Of a stretch of DNA of 64,000 nucleotides, positions 17,811 to 25,988 are shown one piece after another. The stretch comes from Bacillus timonensis (GTDB lineage: Bacteria > Bacillota > Bacilli > Bacillales > Bacillaceae_L). The number at the start of each line of letters is the position of its first letter. Positions within the stretch are counted from its first letter, which is position 1. The stretch lies in the NCBI GenBank assembly GCA_020171895.1, contig JAIVAN010000004.1, positions 62,001 to 126,000 of the forward strand, read 5' to 3'. The notes under the pieces were generated by a model. That model searched no databases. It worked only from the letters and a program-made list of their open reading frames with translations, and was not told the origin of the DNA. Both the position numbers and the translations under genes were made by a program.

Positions 17811-17921
17811 GTTTTTATCTGGTAAATTATTCAAAAAAGGACTTTTAACTATTGAATAGTGCTTGACTAAATTCATAAAAGAATTTACTATTAATGTATA
17901 GAAACTTAAATATTTCCACTT

Positions 17922-18016
17922 CTTTAAAGGGGAGTAGCTGTACAGCAAAGTCGTCATTTCGGGATTATATCCTCGGCTTTGTTGGCAACATCAAGTTGTT
18001 TGCGAGACCTTTACCT
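17922..18016 (+). promoter_or_regulatory. yybP-ykoY (manganese) riboswitch aptamer
   Basis: The aptamer hallmarks are present: AAAGGGGAGTAGCTGT at the 5' side, the CAAAGTCGTCATTTCGGG region, GGCAACATCAAG in the middle and GCGAGACCTTTACC at the 3' side. TAAAGG (17925-17930) can pair with CCTTTA (18008-18013) to close P1. The family senses Mn2+ and typically precedes TerC/YkoY-type transporters, as here. See the separate expression-platform entry for the switch. Confidence 0.9.
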
Positions 18017-18074
18017 AGATTAAGGTAAAGGTATATATAAATGGCCTTTACCATAATGGTGAGGGCCATTTTTG
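18007..18074 (+). promoter_or_regulatory. Riboswitch expression platform with terminator
   Basis: GGTAAAGG (18024-18031) is complementary to CCTTTACC at two places: 18008-18015, the 3' strand of P1, and 18045-18052, which overlaps the terminator's 5' arm. The terminator is AAATGGCC (18039-18046) with GGCCATTT (18064-18071) and a T run. Metal-bound P1 would free GGTAAAGG to disrupt the terminator; without metal it would pair upstream and let the terminator form. That is an ON switch. Confidence 0.8.
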
Positions 18075-18110
18075 TTTCTAAATGTGTTTAACATAAAGGA
18101 TGTGAGTGAA

Positions 18111-18398
18111 TTGAGAAAAATATGGAAGAGAATGAGGTTTGTACTTAACGTAAGGAAGTTTATACCATTTATGTTTGAGTTCTTTTTATCAAAGGATATA
18201 AGTATAACAAAGAAGCTTGTCTCTGTCTTAGCGATTATCGGTTACTTCCTACTACCCTTTGATATCATACCTGACTTTTTAACGATTTTTGGTTTAGTTG
18301 ATGATGTTGCGGTGTTCTTATTTATCCTTCAACAAATCATAAAAATTTCCCCTAAATATCTTCAGGATAAATACGGGTTTAACATAAAAAATGAATAG
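18111..18398 (+). CDS. DUF1232 (YkvA-type) membrane protein
   Basis: About 95 residues with the DUF1232 core LLPFDIIPDFLTIFGLVDDVAVF flanked by hydrophobic stretches. Function of the family is unknown. The TTG at 18111 is the best start (AAAGGA about 10 nt upstream); the longer in-frame version would begin inside the riboswitch terminator. It is the first gene behind the Mn riboswitch and ends 14 nt before the TerC gene, which implies a role in the same metal response. A second DUF1232 gene lies at 36478. Confidence 0.75.
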   Translation: MRKIWKRMRFVLNVRKFIPFMFEFFLSKDISITKKLVSVLAIIGYFLLPFDIIPDFLTIFGLVDDVAVFLFILQQIIKISPKYLQDKYGFNIKNE

Positions 18399-18412
18399 AG
18401 GAGTGTTTTTAC

Positions 18413-19099
18413 ATGGAAATCTTTTCAGCTGAATTTTTCTCAGCTTTGCTTGCAATTATTATTATTGATTTAGTACTTGCTGGAGACAACGCTATCGTAA
18501 TTGGGTTAGCGGCAAGAAACTTAAAGAAAGAGCTACAAAAGAAAGTAGTCTTTTGGGGAACAGTAGGGGCAATTGGTATTCGTGCTGCAGCTACCCTTGT
18601 AGTCGTTTGGTTATTAAAAATACCTGGCCTTCTTCTAATTGGTGGAATACTACTCGTTTGGATTGCCTATAAGCTATTAGTGGATGAAAAAGATCATAAC
18701 GTATCATCAGGAGATAACTTTTGGGCGGCAATTCGAACAATCATTATCGCTGACGCACTAATGGGCTTAGATAACGTATTAGCTGTAGCTGGAGCAGCAC
18801 ATGGTAATTTCTTGTTAGTTATTTTAGGACTAATTATCTCAGTTCCAATCGTAGTTTGGGGAAGTACGCTAATTTTAAAATGGGTAGACCGTTTCCCAAT
18901 TATTATCACAATCGGTGCTGCTGTATTAGCATGGACAGCATCAAAAATGATAGTAGATGAGCCATTCTTAAAAGGATTCTTCGAAGAAAATCCACTACTT
19001 AAATACGGACTAATGATTATCATCGTAGGTGGAGTCCTCCTCCTAGGTAAAATGAAAAAACAAAAGCACCAAAGCGAAGAAACAAAAGAAAGTGCATAA
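18413..19099 (+). CDS. TerC-family membrane protein (YjbE/YkoY type), probable Mn exporter
   Basis: A 228-residue protein with about seven membrane segments. The paired metal-site motifs are IDLVLAGDNAIVIGL near the N-terminus and ADALMGLDNVLAVAGAAHGN in the middle, with acidic residues within membrane helices. TerC proteins of this group export or metalate with Mn2+. Control by the yybP-ykoY riboswitch upstream agrees: high Mn should turn it on. RBS is GAGGAGTG. A strong terminator follows. Confidence 0.88.
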   Translation: MEIFSAEFFSALLAIIIIDLVLAGDNAIVIGLAARNLKKELQKKVVFWGTVGAIGIRAAATLVVVWLLKIPGLLLIGGILLVWIAYKLLVDEKDHNVSSGDNFWAAIRTIIIADALMGLDNVLAVAGAAHGNFLLVILGLIISVPIVVWGSTLILKWVDRFPIIITIGAAVLAWTASKMIVDEPFLKGFFEENPLLKYGLMIIIVGGVLLLGKMKKQKHQSEETKESA

Positions 19100-19107
19100 C
19101 GATAACC

Positions 19108-19144
19108 AAAAGCCACTCAGAAATGAGTGGCTTTCTAATTTTTT
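19108..19144 (+). terminator. Rho-independent terminator
   Basis: AAAGCCACTCA and TGAGTGGCTTT form an 11-bp stem with a GAAA tetraloop, followed by a T-rich tail. Confidence 0.85.
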
Positions 19145-19299
19145 ATCTATAAGCTCTGTGCTATATGCGGTGTTGCTAGAAATTCAATCAGTAATCGAGT
19201 ATAGCTGATAAAGACATAGTCGTTATGGCCGTTTTGTTACGAAATATGAATCTTGCTATAATGTTTTTATATGTGAATTAGAAAAAGGGTGTGTACGAG

Positions 19300-20091
19300 T
19301 TGAAGTGGGGAAAACTACTTATTTTTATTTCGTTTTTTGTGGTGATAGGTTGTTCCAAAAATGATTTAGAGGAAGAAAAGGTTAAGCTTACCATTTCGGC
19401 TGCGGCTAGCTTAACAGATGTCATGAATGAAATTAAACCAATGTTCGAGGAAGAAAATAAGGATATAGAGATCATTTATAACTTTGGTTCGTCAGGTGCA
19501 TTGCAGCAACAAATTGTACAAGGTGCACCAGTTGATGTTTTTATTTCTGCGTCCCAAGATAAGTTTTCTTTCTTGGTTAAAGATGGGTATGTATTAAAAG
19601 AAAGTGCAGCAACTCTTGTTGGGAATGATGTCGTTTTAATTATTCCTTTGAATGCAAATTACCAAGTTGAAGATTTTCAAGACTTAGCAGACCCATCTAT
19701 AAAAAAAGTCGCAATTGGTATTCCAGAAACAGTTCCAGCCGGTTTTTATGCTAAAGAAGTACTGGAATCCTTACAACTTTGGCACGATATTCAAGACAAA
19801 CTCATCTTTGCAAAGGATGTTCGTCAAGTTCTTACATATGTTGAGTCGGGTAATGTGGATGCTGGGGTTGTATATAGTACAGACACAGTTGGTTCAAAGA
19901 AGGTGCAAGTTATTAAGCATGCAGATGAAAGTCTACATTCTCCAATTGTCTATCCATTTGGTATTATTTCAAATTCTGAACACAAAGATGAGGCAAACCT
20001 TTTTTATGAATTCATGCAAAAGGAAACAATAAAAGAACAGTTTGCAAAATATGGATTTAAATCGGCTAATGAAAAAGCTGCTAACAATTGA
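19300..20091 (+). CDS. modA: Molybdate-binding lipoprotein ModA (orphan)
   Basis: A 263-residue substrate-binding lipoprotein. A TTG at 19300 follows AAAGGGTG by 9 nt and gives a tight signal peptide ending in VIGC; the upstream GTG is less likely. TISAAASLTDVMNEI, FGSSGALQQQI and GAPVDVFISAS are diagnostic ModA motifs, with the oxyanion contacts in AAS and SSG. Normally modB permease and modC ATPase follow, but the next gene is on the other strand and a terminator lies between. The partner genes must be elsewhere or absent. Confidence 0.9.
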   Translation: MKWGKLLIFISFFVVIGCSKNDLEEEKVKLTISAAASLTDVMNEIKPMFEEENKDIEIIYNFGSSGALQQQIVQGAPVDVFISASQDKFSFLVKDGYVLKESAATLVGNDVVLIIPLNANYQVEDFQDLADPSIKKVAIGIPETVPAGFYAKEVLESLQLWHDIQDKLIFAKDVRQVLTYVESGNVDAGVVYSTDTVGSKKVQVIKHADESLHSPIVYPFGIISNSEHKDEANLFYEFMQKETIKEQFAKYGFKSANEKAANN

Positions 20092-20107
20092 GTTAGCAGC
20101 TTTTTTC
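20075..20107. terminator. Bidirectional terminator between modA and the 87-residue gene
   Basis: AAGCTGCTAAC pairs with GTTAGCAGCTT; TTTTTT follows on the plus strand and A-rich sequence precedes it. Confidence 0.8.
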
Positions 20108-20128
20108 AGTGTATAAATTATTAGCTCT

Positions 20129-20392
20129 TTACAGATACTCGTCACTTTGGAGTTTAACAGCATTTAAAACTTCTACTTTCATTTCTTCCATCTTAACTTT
20201 TATTAACTCTAAAGATACTTGGTGGAGAAGTTCATCGAAACTCTCCCATGAGAATTTAATAATATTGCGATAGTCTGCTCTCAAACTATAAACTTTAACT
20301 TCAGTCATGGAAGTTGTTTCATCATAGTCGATAATTTTAAAAAAGGGGTGATCGCAATCGATAAAAGCTTGCTTAATTAAGGCTTTTGACAT
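20129..20392 (-). CDS. Hypothetical protein, 87 residues
   Basis: A soluble, mixed-charge protein with no recognised domain. It is judged real because GAAGGGGGAT sits 6 nt before the ATG and the gene converges neatly with modA on a shared terminator. Sequence features: an IDCDHPFFKIIDYDE start, a TEVKVYSLR strand and a long C-terminal amphipathic helix (LELIKVKMEEMKVEVL). No function can be assigned. Confidence 0.6.
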   Translation of the reverse strand: MSKALIKQAFIDCDHPFFKIIDYDETTSMTEVKVYSLRADYRNIIKFSWESFDELLHQVSLELIKVKMEEMKVEVLNAVKLQSDEYL

Positions 20393-20668
20393 AAAAATCC
20401 CCCTTCTTCAATGATATATTTATTGTAACATTTCTATTAAAAAATTTCATTATTATCCTTTTAAAAAAGATGATGTAAAATTAAGGGATAGTTTTTCGTA
20501 ATATTTTATTAGTGGTGTTAAAAAATTTCATTTAAGATAAGCCTTTCATTAATATAGCTATGAATTTCAGTCTTAAGGCTGAGAGTAATCACTTCTGCAG
20601 GTTGTTTCTGAACATTTATGCATCACTTAAACTTAGTATTATAGATAAAAAGTGAGGAGCGGATTTGG

Positions 20669-21943
20669 ATGTCTGATGTACAAATCAAATCATTAAATGA
20701 GATAAAATCACATGAAAAGGTTGAACAGAATGTATTCAAGAATAAAAATTATTTACTTTTACTCATCACAACTTTATTCTCAGCTCCCGGTTATTATGTG
20801 TTTTTAATGGGATCGGAATGGTTGATGCTATCGATTACAGAATCTAGATTTTTCTTCGGTATGCTATTTATGGGAGCTGCTATACCAAGATTAATATTTA
20901 TGATGTATGGAGGAATTATTGCTGATCGTTTTAATAAGAAGAATATCTTATTTTTATCTGATCTTACTAGAGCAGTACTAATAGGCTTGTTACTCTTATT
21001 AGTTCTTTTAAATCAAGTTCAACCATGGCATTTAGTTGCCATTGCAATATTAATGGGTGTGTCAGATGCATTTTCACACCCAGCTAGTAGTTCGCTAATA
21101 ACAGAATTGCTTCCAAAGGAAATGTTGCAAAGAGGAAATAGCCTTTTGCAGATGGTAAACCAAATTAGTCCGATACTTGGTCCTGTTCTAGGTGGAAGTC
21201 TCATTTACTTAATTGGATTTGATGGTGTATTTTCTGTTGCACTGATAATGCTATTGCTAGCTTCGGCAACGGTTTGTATGATATCCGTGAAAAATAAAGA
21301 AACTGGACAGCAAGTTTCACAGTTATTCCAAGAGTTCAAAGACGGATTAGCATACGCAAAAGGCAACTCGATTTTGCTATCAATTATGACCCTCTCCTTT
21401 TTCATAAACTTTCTCATTACAGGTCCACTTGTAATGGGAATTCCTTTAATCGTAAAGGATGTTTTTCATGAAAATGCCCTAGGGTTAACAACTTTACAGG
21501 TAGCAATCGGTGTTGGTAGCTTACTAGGTGCACTCGTGATGGTAATACTGAATAACAACAAAAAGCCTGGTCTCTGGTCGTTGAGTGCTTTAGTCATTAG
21601 TACAATCTTATTTATGCTTACTGGCTTTTCATCATCCATTAGCACAGCAGCGATCCTTTTATTCCTATTAGGCGCAGCACTGCAAGTTGTAAATATTCCT
21701 ATTATGACAATCATACAAGCACAAACTGACCCGAAGATGATGGGAAGAGTCATGAGTTTAATGATGACGATGGCAACTGGTTTAATACCTGTTTCCTTTT
21801 TTGTCACATCCCTTCTATTGGGTTTTGGAATATCCATTACAACAATCATGAAAATAGGTGGTTTAGCTGTTTTCGTTGTAGCACTTCTAGGGTTTATGAT
21901 TAAAGATCTCCGAAATATCCAATATATTCAGGAAAAATCATAA
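20669..21943 (+). CDS. MFS transporter
   Basis: A 424-residue major facilitator with 12 predicted helices. The A-motif-like loop GGIIADRFNKKNILFLSD follows helix 2, and SSSLITELLPKEMLQRGNSL is typical of the EntS/YfiS-like exporter group. It probably exports a drug or small metabolite; the substrate is unknown. ATG with GTGAGGAG upstream. It ends about 25 nt before a small frame leading into the liaFSR genes, so the exporter may be part of that stress operon. Confidence 0.82.
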   Translation: MSDVQIKSLNEIKSHEKVEQNVFKNKNYLLLLITTLFSAPGYYVFLMGSEWLMLSITESRFFFGMLFMGAAIPRLIFMMYGGIIADRFNKKNILFLSDLTRAVLIGLLLLLVLLNQVQPWHLVAIAILMGVSDAFSHPASSSLITELLPKEMLQRGNSLLQMVNQISPILGPVLGGSLIYLIGFDGVFSVALIMLLLASATVCMISVKNKETGQQVSQLFQEFKDGLAYAKGNSILLSIMTLSFFINFLITGPLVMGIPLIVKDVFHENALGLTTLQVAIGVGSLLGALVMVILNNNKKPGLWSLSALVISTILFMLTGFSSSISTAAILLFLLGAALQVVNIPIMTIIQAQTDPKMMGRVMSLMMTMATGLIPVSFFVTSLLLGFGISITTIMKIGGLAVFVVALLGFMIKDLRNIQYIQEKS

Positions 21944-21967
21944 GAATTTAAAGGAGATTGAGTGAAA

Positions 21968-22018
21968 ATGTCAAACTATCGAGTATATGGAAAAGAAGGT
22001 GGTTGTAATGGGGGGTAG
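21968..22018 (+). CDS. Possible 16-codon leader peptide overlapping liaF
   Basis: An ATG with AAAGGAG ten nt upstream opens a 16-codon frame (MSNYRVYGKEGG...) ending in TAG at 22016. The liaF ATG at 22008 lies inside its last codons in another frame, so ribosomes ending here could restart on liaF. It may equally be chance; no conservation data are available. Confidence 0.35.
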   Translation: MSNYRVYGKEGGCNGG

Positions 22019-22730
22019 ATCTTTGAATCGCATTGTTGGTGCAATATTGTTAATTGGCTTTGGAATATTGTTGCTTCTTGTTAATATTAATGTCATTTCC
22101 TTGGAAATAAACGAAATTTTTGTCACATTTTATCCTGTAATAATAGTCTTATTTGGAGGGAAATGGTTGATAGAGTCAATCATTTCAAAAGGGAAGAAGG
22201 ATTGGCTAGGGGGCTTCATTTTCCTGCTATTTGGAACACTACTTATTTTAGATCGTCTTGAATTTATTGTATTTACCTTTTCAATGGTTTGGAAACTATG
22301 GCCTGTTCTATTAATCTACGTCGGAATCAAATATTTTTCAAAAAGTAAAAAAGATAAAAGTGTGAGGAAGGAATCGATACCGATTGGATCAATTACGAAC
22401 GAAGAAGGAGAATGGACGGTTGAACCAATGGAGGTATGGACTGGCATTGGGAACTTCCATTACGATTTTAGTAAAGCCTTTATTCCAGATAAAGAAACAA
22501 CAATCAATATTGAGGGACTAATTGGTGATGTAAAAATGCTAATACCAGAGGACGTAAAGTTTTCAGTTGAAGCAAGGGTGAAAACGGGGTCAATTGAAAT
22601 TTGTAAGCATGAAGCGAAAGGTCAACATCGAAGACTAACTTTCACCACACCAGGATATGAAGAGGCAACTAGAAAATTAACTATAAATGTTGTATTAAAA
22701 GTAGGTTCAATTCGCATTGATCGGGTGTAG
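22008..22730 (+). CDS. liaF: LiaF-like membrane inhibitor of the LiaSR system
   Basis: About 240 residues: four hydrophobic segments in the first 115 residues, then a C-terminal cell-wall-active-antibiotic-response beta domain (GIGNFHYDFSKAFIPDKE...IEGLIGDVKMLIPEDV...KVGSIRIDRV). In B. subtilis LiaF keeps the LiaS kinase off until envelope stress occurs. The ATG at 22008 is used because AAGGTGG is 5 nt before it; 21987 is an alternative with no ribosome site. It precedes liaS and liaR directly. The liaIH effectors are not in this window. Confidence 0.82.
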   Translation: MGGRSLNRIVGAILLIGFGILLLLVNINVISLEINEIFVTFYPVIIVLFGGKWLIESIISKGKKDWLGGFIFLLFGTLLILDRLEFIVFTFSMVWKLWPVLLIYVGIKYFSKSKKDKSVRKESIPIGSITNEEGEWTVEPMEVWTGIGNFHYDFSKAFIPDKETTINIEGLIGDVKMLIPEDVKFSVEARVKTGSIEICKHEAKGQHRRLTFTTPGYEEATRKLTINVVLKVGSIRIDRV

Positions 22731-22741
22731 GAGGGGTCTCT

Positions 22742-23773
22742 TTGTTTACTAAAATAGAAAGCATCCGCATATCTATGGTAAAGTCACATCTTGTTTCGGC
22801 AGTAGTGATTGGAATGCTGTTTTTTATAGGACTTCAACTCATTTTATTAACACTTCCAAGTAATACGTTAGGATTAACGACGATTTTACTTTTAACGCTA
22901 TTTGTATTTTTAATAAGTGCGATTTCAGGTGTTTATATAGGATATAAATATAGCCAGCCTTTTAAAAAAAGGTTAGAGGATATTGCTACTTTTATTACGG
23001 TACTTGAGAGAGGAAATTTAAAAACAAGGTTAGAAGATTCGCAGAAGGACGAGGTTGCTAGAATAACACAAGCACTTAATCAGCTTGCATTAAAAATTGA
23101 AAACCATGTCCAATCACTTCAAAGACTTGCAGATGAAAAAACAAAATTTGCAGAAAAAGCTCATACTGCAGCAGTGATTGAGGAGAGACAAAGGCTTGCA
23201 AGAGATTTACATGATGCTGTAAGTCAACAGTTATTTGCTTTGAATATGATGTCGTCCGCAACCTCAAGAATAATCGAATCTAATCCTTCTAAATCAAAGG
23301 AAATGATTGAGCAAATCGCACATATTGCTTCGGCAGCACAGGTTGAAATGAGAGCGTTGCTGCTTCATTTACGTCCTGTTCATTTAGGAAGAGATCAATT
23401 ACATGATGGATTACTGAAATTAATAGAAGAGTTAAAGGATAAATGTCCAATAGATTTTCAAACCAAGATTGAAGATATACAAGTGCTAACAAAGGGAACG
23501 GAAGATCATTTGTTCAGAATCGTCCAAGAAGCTATTGCTAATATATTGAGACATGCTGATGCTTCGATTGTTAAGGTCGAATTATACCAAAAAGAGCATC
23601 ATGTGTATTTACATATCCGTGATAATGGTAAAGGTTTTAATGTGAAAGAAAAAAAGTTGACCTCTTATGGATTACAAACAATGAAAGAACGAAGTGATGA
23701 AATTGGTGGGAGTTTTACGATCCAATCTAAGGAACGTGAAGGTACGTATATTAGTATTAAAGTACCGATATAA
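22742..23773 (+). CDS. liaS: LiaS-like sensor histidine kinase
   Basis: A 343-residue HisKA_3 kinase. Two N-terminal helices frame a very short extracytoplasmic loop (intramembrane-sensing type). A HAMP domain (about 70-125) precedes the phosphoacceptor H157 in ARDLHDAVSQQL, and the ATPase has VQEAIANILRHADAS (N box) and IRDNGKGF (G1). TTG start with AGGAGGGG 5 nt upstream. It phosphorylates LiaR in response to cell-envelope damage, restrained by LiaF. Confidence 0.9.
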   Translation: MFTKIESIRISMVKSHLVSAVVIGMLFFIGLQLILLTLPSNTLGLTTILLLTLFVFLISAISGVYIGYKYSQPFKKRLEDIATFITVLERGNLKTRLEDSQKDEVARITQALNQLALKIENHVQSLQRLADEKTKFAEKAHTAAVIEERQRLARDLHDAVSQQLFALNMMSSATSRIIESNPSKSKEMIEQIAHIASAAQVEMRALLLHLRPVHLGRDQLHDGLLKLIEELKDKCPIDFQTKIEDIQVLTKGTEDHLFRIVQEAIANILRHADASIVKVELYQKEHHVYLHIRDNGKGFNVKEKKLTSYGLQTMKERSDEIGGSFTIQSKEREGTYISIKVPI

Positions 23774-23785
23774 AGGAGGATTCCG

Positions 23786-24430
23786 ATGGGAAAGCCAATT
23801 CGTGTTGTAGTAATCGATGACCATGATATGGTGAGAAAAGGCGTAACTTTTTACTTAGAAACAGAGCCTGATATTGAGGTAGTAGGAGAAGGTTCTAGTG
23901 GTACAGAAGGAGTGGAGCTTGTAAAAAAGCTCAAGCCTGATGTTGTGTTGATGGATCTTATTATGGAAAATGGTACTGGGATTGAGGCAACTGCGGAAAT
24001 TACAGCATTTGATAAGGAGTGTAAAATCATTATCTTAACTAGCTATTATGATGATGAGAAGGTATTTCCAGCTTTAGAAGCAGGGGCATTTAGTTACATA
24101 TTAAAAACGTCAAAAGCTGAGGAGATTACTGATGCAGTAAAGAAAGCTGCAAGAGGTGAGACGGTCATTGCACCAAAAGTAGCAAATAAGATGATGAATC
24201 GTTTTCGAAACCAGGAAAAAAGTCTCCATGATGATTTAACTCAGCGTGAGATAGAGGTTCTTAAGTGTATTGGGGATGGACTTACGAATCAGGAAATAGC
24301 TGAGGAGTTGTATATTGGAATAAAGACGGTTAAGACTCATGTAAGTAATGTGTTAAGTAAATTGCAGGTAGCAGATAGAACTCAAGCAGCGATTTATGCA
24401 AATCGGAATGGGTTAGTGAATAATAAGTGA
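23786..24430 (+). CDS. liaR: LiaR-like NarL-family response regulator
   Basis: A 214-residue regulator. The receiver has D11-D12, the phospho-acceptor D57 (DVVLMDLIM) and the conserved Thr/Lys (ILTSYYDDE, YILKTS). A LuxR-type HTH is at the C-terminus (LTQREIEVLKCIGDGLTNQEIAEEL). RBS AAAGGAGG. It is the last gene of the liaFSR unit and is followed by a terminator. Confidence 0.92.
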   Translation: MGKPIRVVVIDDHDMVRKGVTFYLETEPDIEVVGEGSSGTEGVELVKKLKPDVVLMDLIMENGTGIEATAEITAFDKECKIIILTSYYDDEKVFPALEAGAFSYILKTSKAEEITDAVKKAARGETVIAPKVANKMMNRFRNQEKSLHDDLTQREIEVLKCIGDGLTNQEIAEELYIGIKTVKTHVSNVLSKLQVADRTQAAIYANRNGLVNNK

Positions 24431-24457
24431 ACCTTTTTTAAAAAGAAGGTTTTTTTT
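24428..24457 (+). terminator. Rho-independent terminator after liaR
   Basis: GAACCTTTTTT pairs with AAAAAGAAGGTT, followed by eight T residues. Confidence 0.8.
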
Positions 24458-24460
24458 GTT

Positions 24461-24699
24461 GACTACTCTGAAGATACCACAATCAACTGGGGGTGTTAAC
24501 CTTCGTTGCAGGAACCTCGCTTTCCGCGGGGCGCCACTTGAGCCTCCTCGGCTGCGCCTGTGAGGTCTCAAGCCCGGCGCTATTCCCGCAGGAGTCTCGG
24601 TCCTTCCACTACGGTTAACACGAATGAAAACTCAGATCTAACATTCGATAAACACATAAATCAAGTTCACATTTTCATCCTTCATGGTGAAATTTTTAA
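24461..24699 (-). repeat. Palindromic repeat, copy C (tandem array unit 1)
   Basis: Core 24493-24621 with 9-bp inverted ends GTGTTAACC / GGTTAACAC, in the opposite orientation to copies A and B. The left flank GACTACTCTGAAGATA is a degraded form of the usual end. Confidence 0.88.
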
Positions 24700-24951
24700 A
24701 TTGCATGGAAGTCTACCCTGAAAATAGGACGCTTTATGTGGGGTGTTAACCTTCGTTGCAGGAACTTCACTTTCCGCGGGGCGCTCCTGGAGCCTCCTCG
24801 GCTGCGCCTGTGGGGTCTCCAGTCCAGCGCATCTCCCCCAGGAGTCTCGTTCCTTCCACTTCGGTTAACACTTCTAAAGTACTTGGATTCGACACTCTAT
24901 AATGCACGAAAGAAACAATTACACATTTTCATCCTTCATGGTGCAATTCTT
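24700..24951 (-). repeat. Palindromic repeat, copy D (tandem array unit 2)
   Basis: Core 24743-24871, exactly 250 bp downstream of copy C's core. It is joined to its neighbours by the shared junction TTGCATGGAAGTCTACCCTG. Frames through the array that look open are low-complexity by-products of the palindrome. Confidence 0.88.
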
Positions 24952-25124
24952 AATTGCATGGAAGTCTACCCTGAAAATACGACGCTTTATAAGGTGTGTT
25001 AACCTTCGTTCCAGGACTCTAGCTTTTCGCAGGGTGCCACTTGAGCCTCCTCGGCTGAGCCTGTGGGGTCCGGGGACCGGCACATCTCCTGCAGGAGTCT
25101 CTGCCCTTCCACTACGATTAACAC
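24952..25124 (-). repeat. Palindromic repeat, copy E (tandem array unit 3)
   Basis: Core 24996-25124, 253 bp after copy D. It is more diverged (GATTAACAC at one end) and lacks the outer flank on its right side. Confidence 0.82.
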
Positions 25125-25297
25125 GGCTAAGATACTTGTCTCCAAAAAATTCTACTCGTCATGTTGTGAAAATAAATAAATTTTTTTGTTCGTGTTGAAT
25201 CCATTTTTAGGAAGCTTACGTCTAAGGATATGTTTAAGTATTTTAGGGATATTTAGGAGAAAGTCTGAGGCTTGTTTATTTTTGGGGGAGGTAAACG

Positions 25298-25858
25298 ATG
25301 AAGTTTGTGAAGAGGAATTGGTTGTTTTTTATAGGGATTGGTGCTGTTTGCATTGTGCTATTGATGGCAATCCACAATTTAGAAAATAAAAACGAAGCGG
25401 AAAATGGGTTAGAAAGGGAAGTTGAAAGAGTCAAAAATGGAGTGGAAACATCGGCAACTTATAATCAATCCGTTGGGGAAAAGATACACAATATTCATGA
25501 ATACTACAATGACATATTAACGTTTAAAAAATGGGAGTCATATACAGACCCCTCTTATTCGGGCTGGAAGTCAGAAAAAAAGATGGCAGAAGGCATCATA
25601 AAATCCATAGATACTATGTTAAAGGATTCTAACAGTAGTAATTTACATTCCGATTTAAACAATGCTAAAAAGCTAATTCAAATTGCAATTTCGAATCATG
25701 ATCCTACCGCCTTAATCTATTTACACCGTATCTTTCATGATCTTGACATCCTATATAACGGGTATCGAGAAGAATTATGGGGCTTTACTCATTACCAGTC
25801 TAATGGGAAAGGCGTTAGGACGGTAGAAAAACATATTAATATGTATTCAGAGGAATAG
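25298..25858 (+). CDS. Membrane-anchored protein of unknown function
   Basis: 186 residues. A positively charged N-terminus (MKFVKRN) leads into one hydrophobic segment (about 8-25), then a long extracytoplasmic, helix-rich domain with KWESYTDPSYSGWKSEKKMAEG and ALIYLHRIFHDLDILYNGYRE. The family is not recognised. The ATG has GGGGGAGG 7 nt upstream, so the gene is probably expressed. It lies alone between the repeat array and the acetyltransferase gene. Confidence 0.65.
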   Translation: MKFVKRNWLFFIGIGAVCIVLLMAIHNLENKNEAENGLEREVERVKNGVETSATYNQSVGEKIHNIHEYYNDILTFKKWESYTDPSYSGWKSEKKMAEGIIKSIDTMLKDSNSSNLHSDLNNAKKLIQIAISNHDPTALIYLHRIFHDLDILYNGYREELWGFTHYQSNGKGVRTVEKHINMYSEE

Positions 25859-25988
25859 TACTTCAAAAGTTGTAGGTTTTGAGGTGGAAAATTCATTCAA
25901 AGAGCTGATTTGAAATATAGTCTTATGTTTCATGTAATGTTTCATTTATTTTATATACTTAAGTTATTCCAAATAAGAGGTGATAAGT

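Noticed and set aside
20400-20668. Riboswitch or T-box upstream of the MFS gene
   Set aside because: Some short complementary stretches are present, but no known aptamer consensus or T-box motif (TGGNACCGCG-like) could be recognised.
24461-25124. Possible CRISPR array
   Set aside because: The units are about 250 bp with no short direct repeats and spacers, and no cas genes are present.
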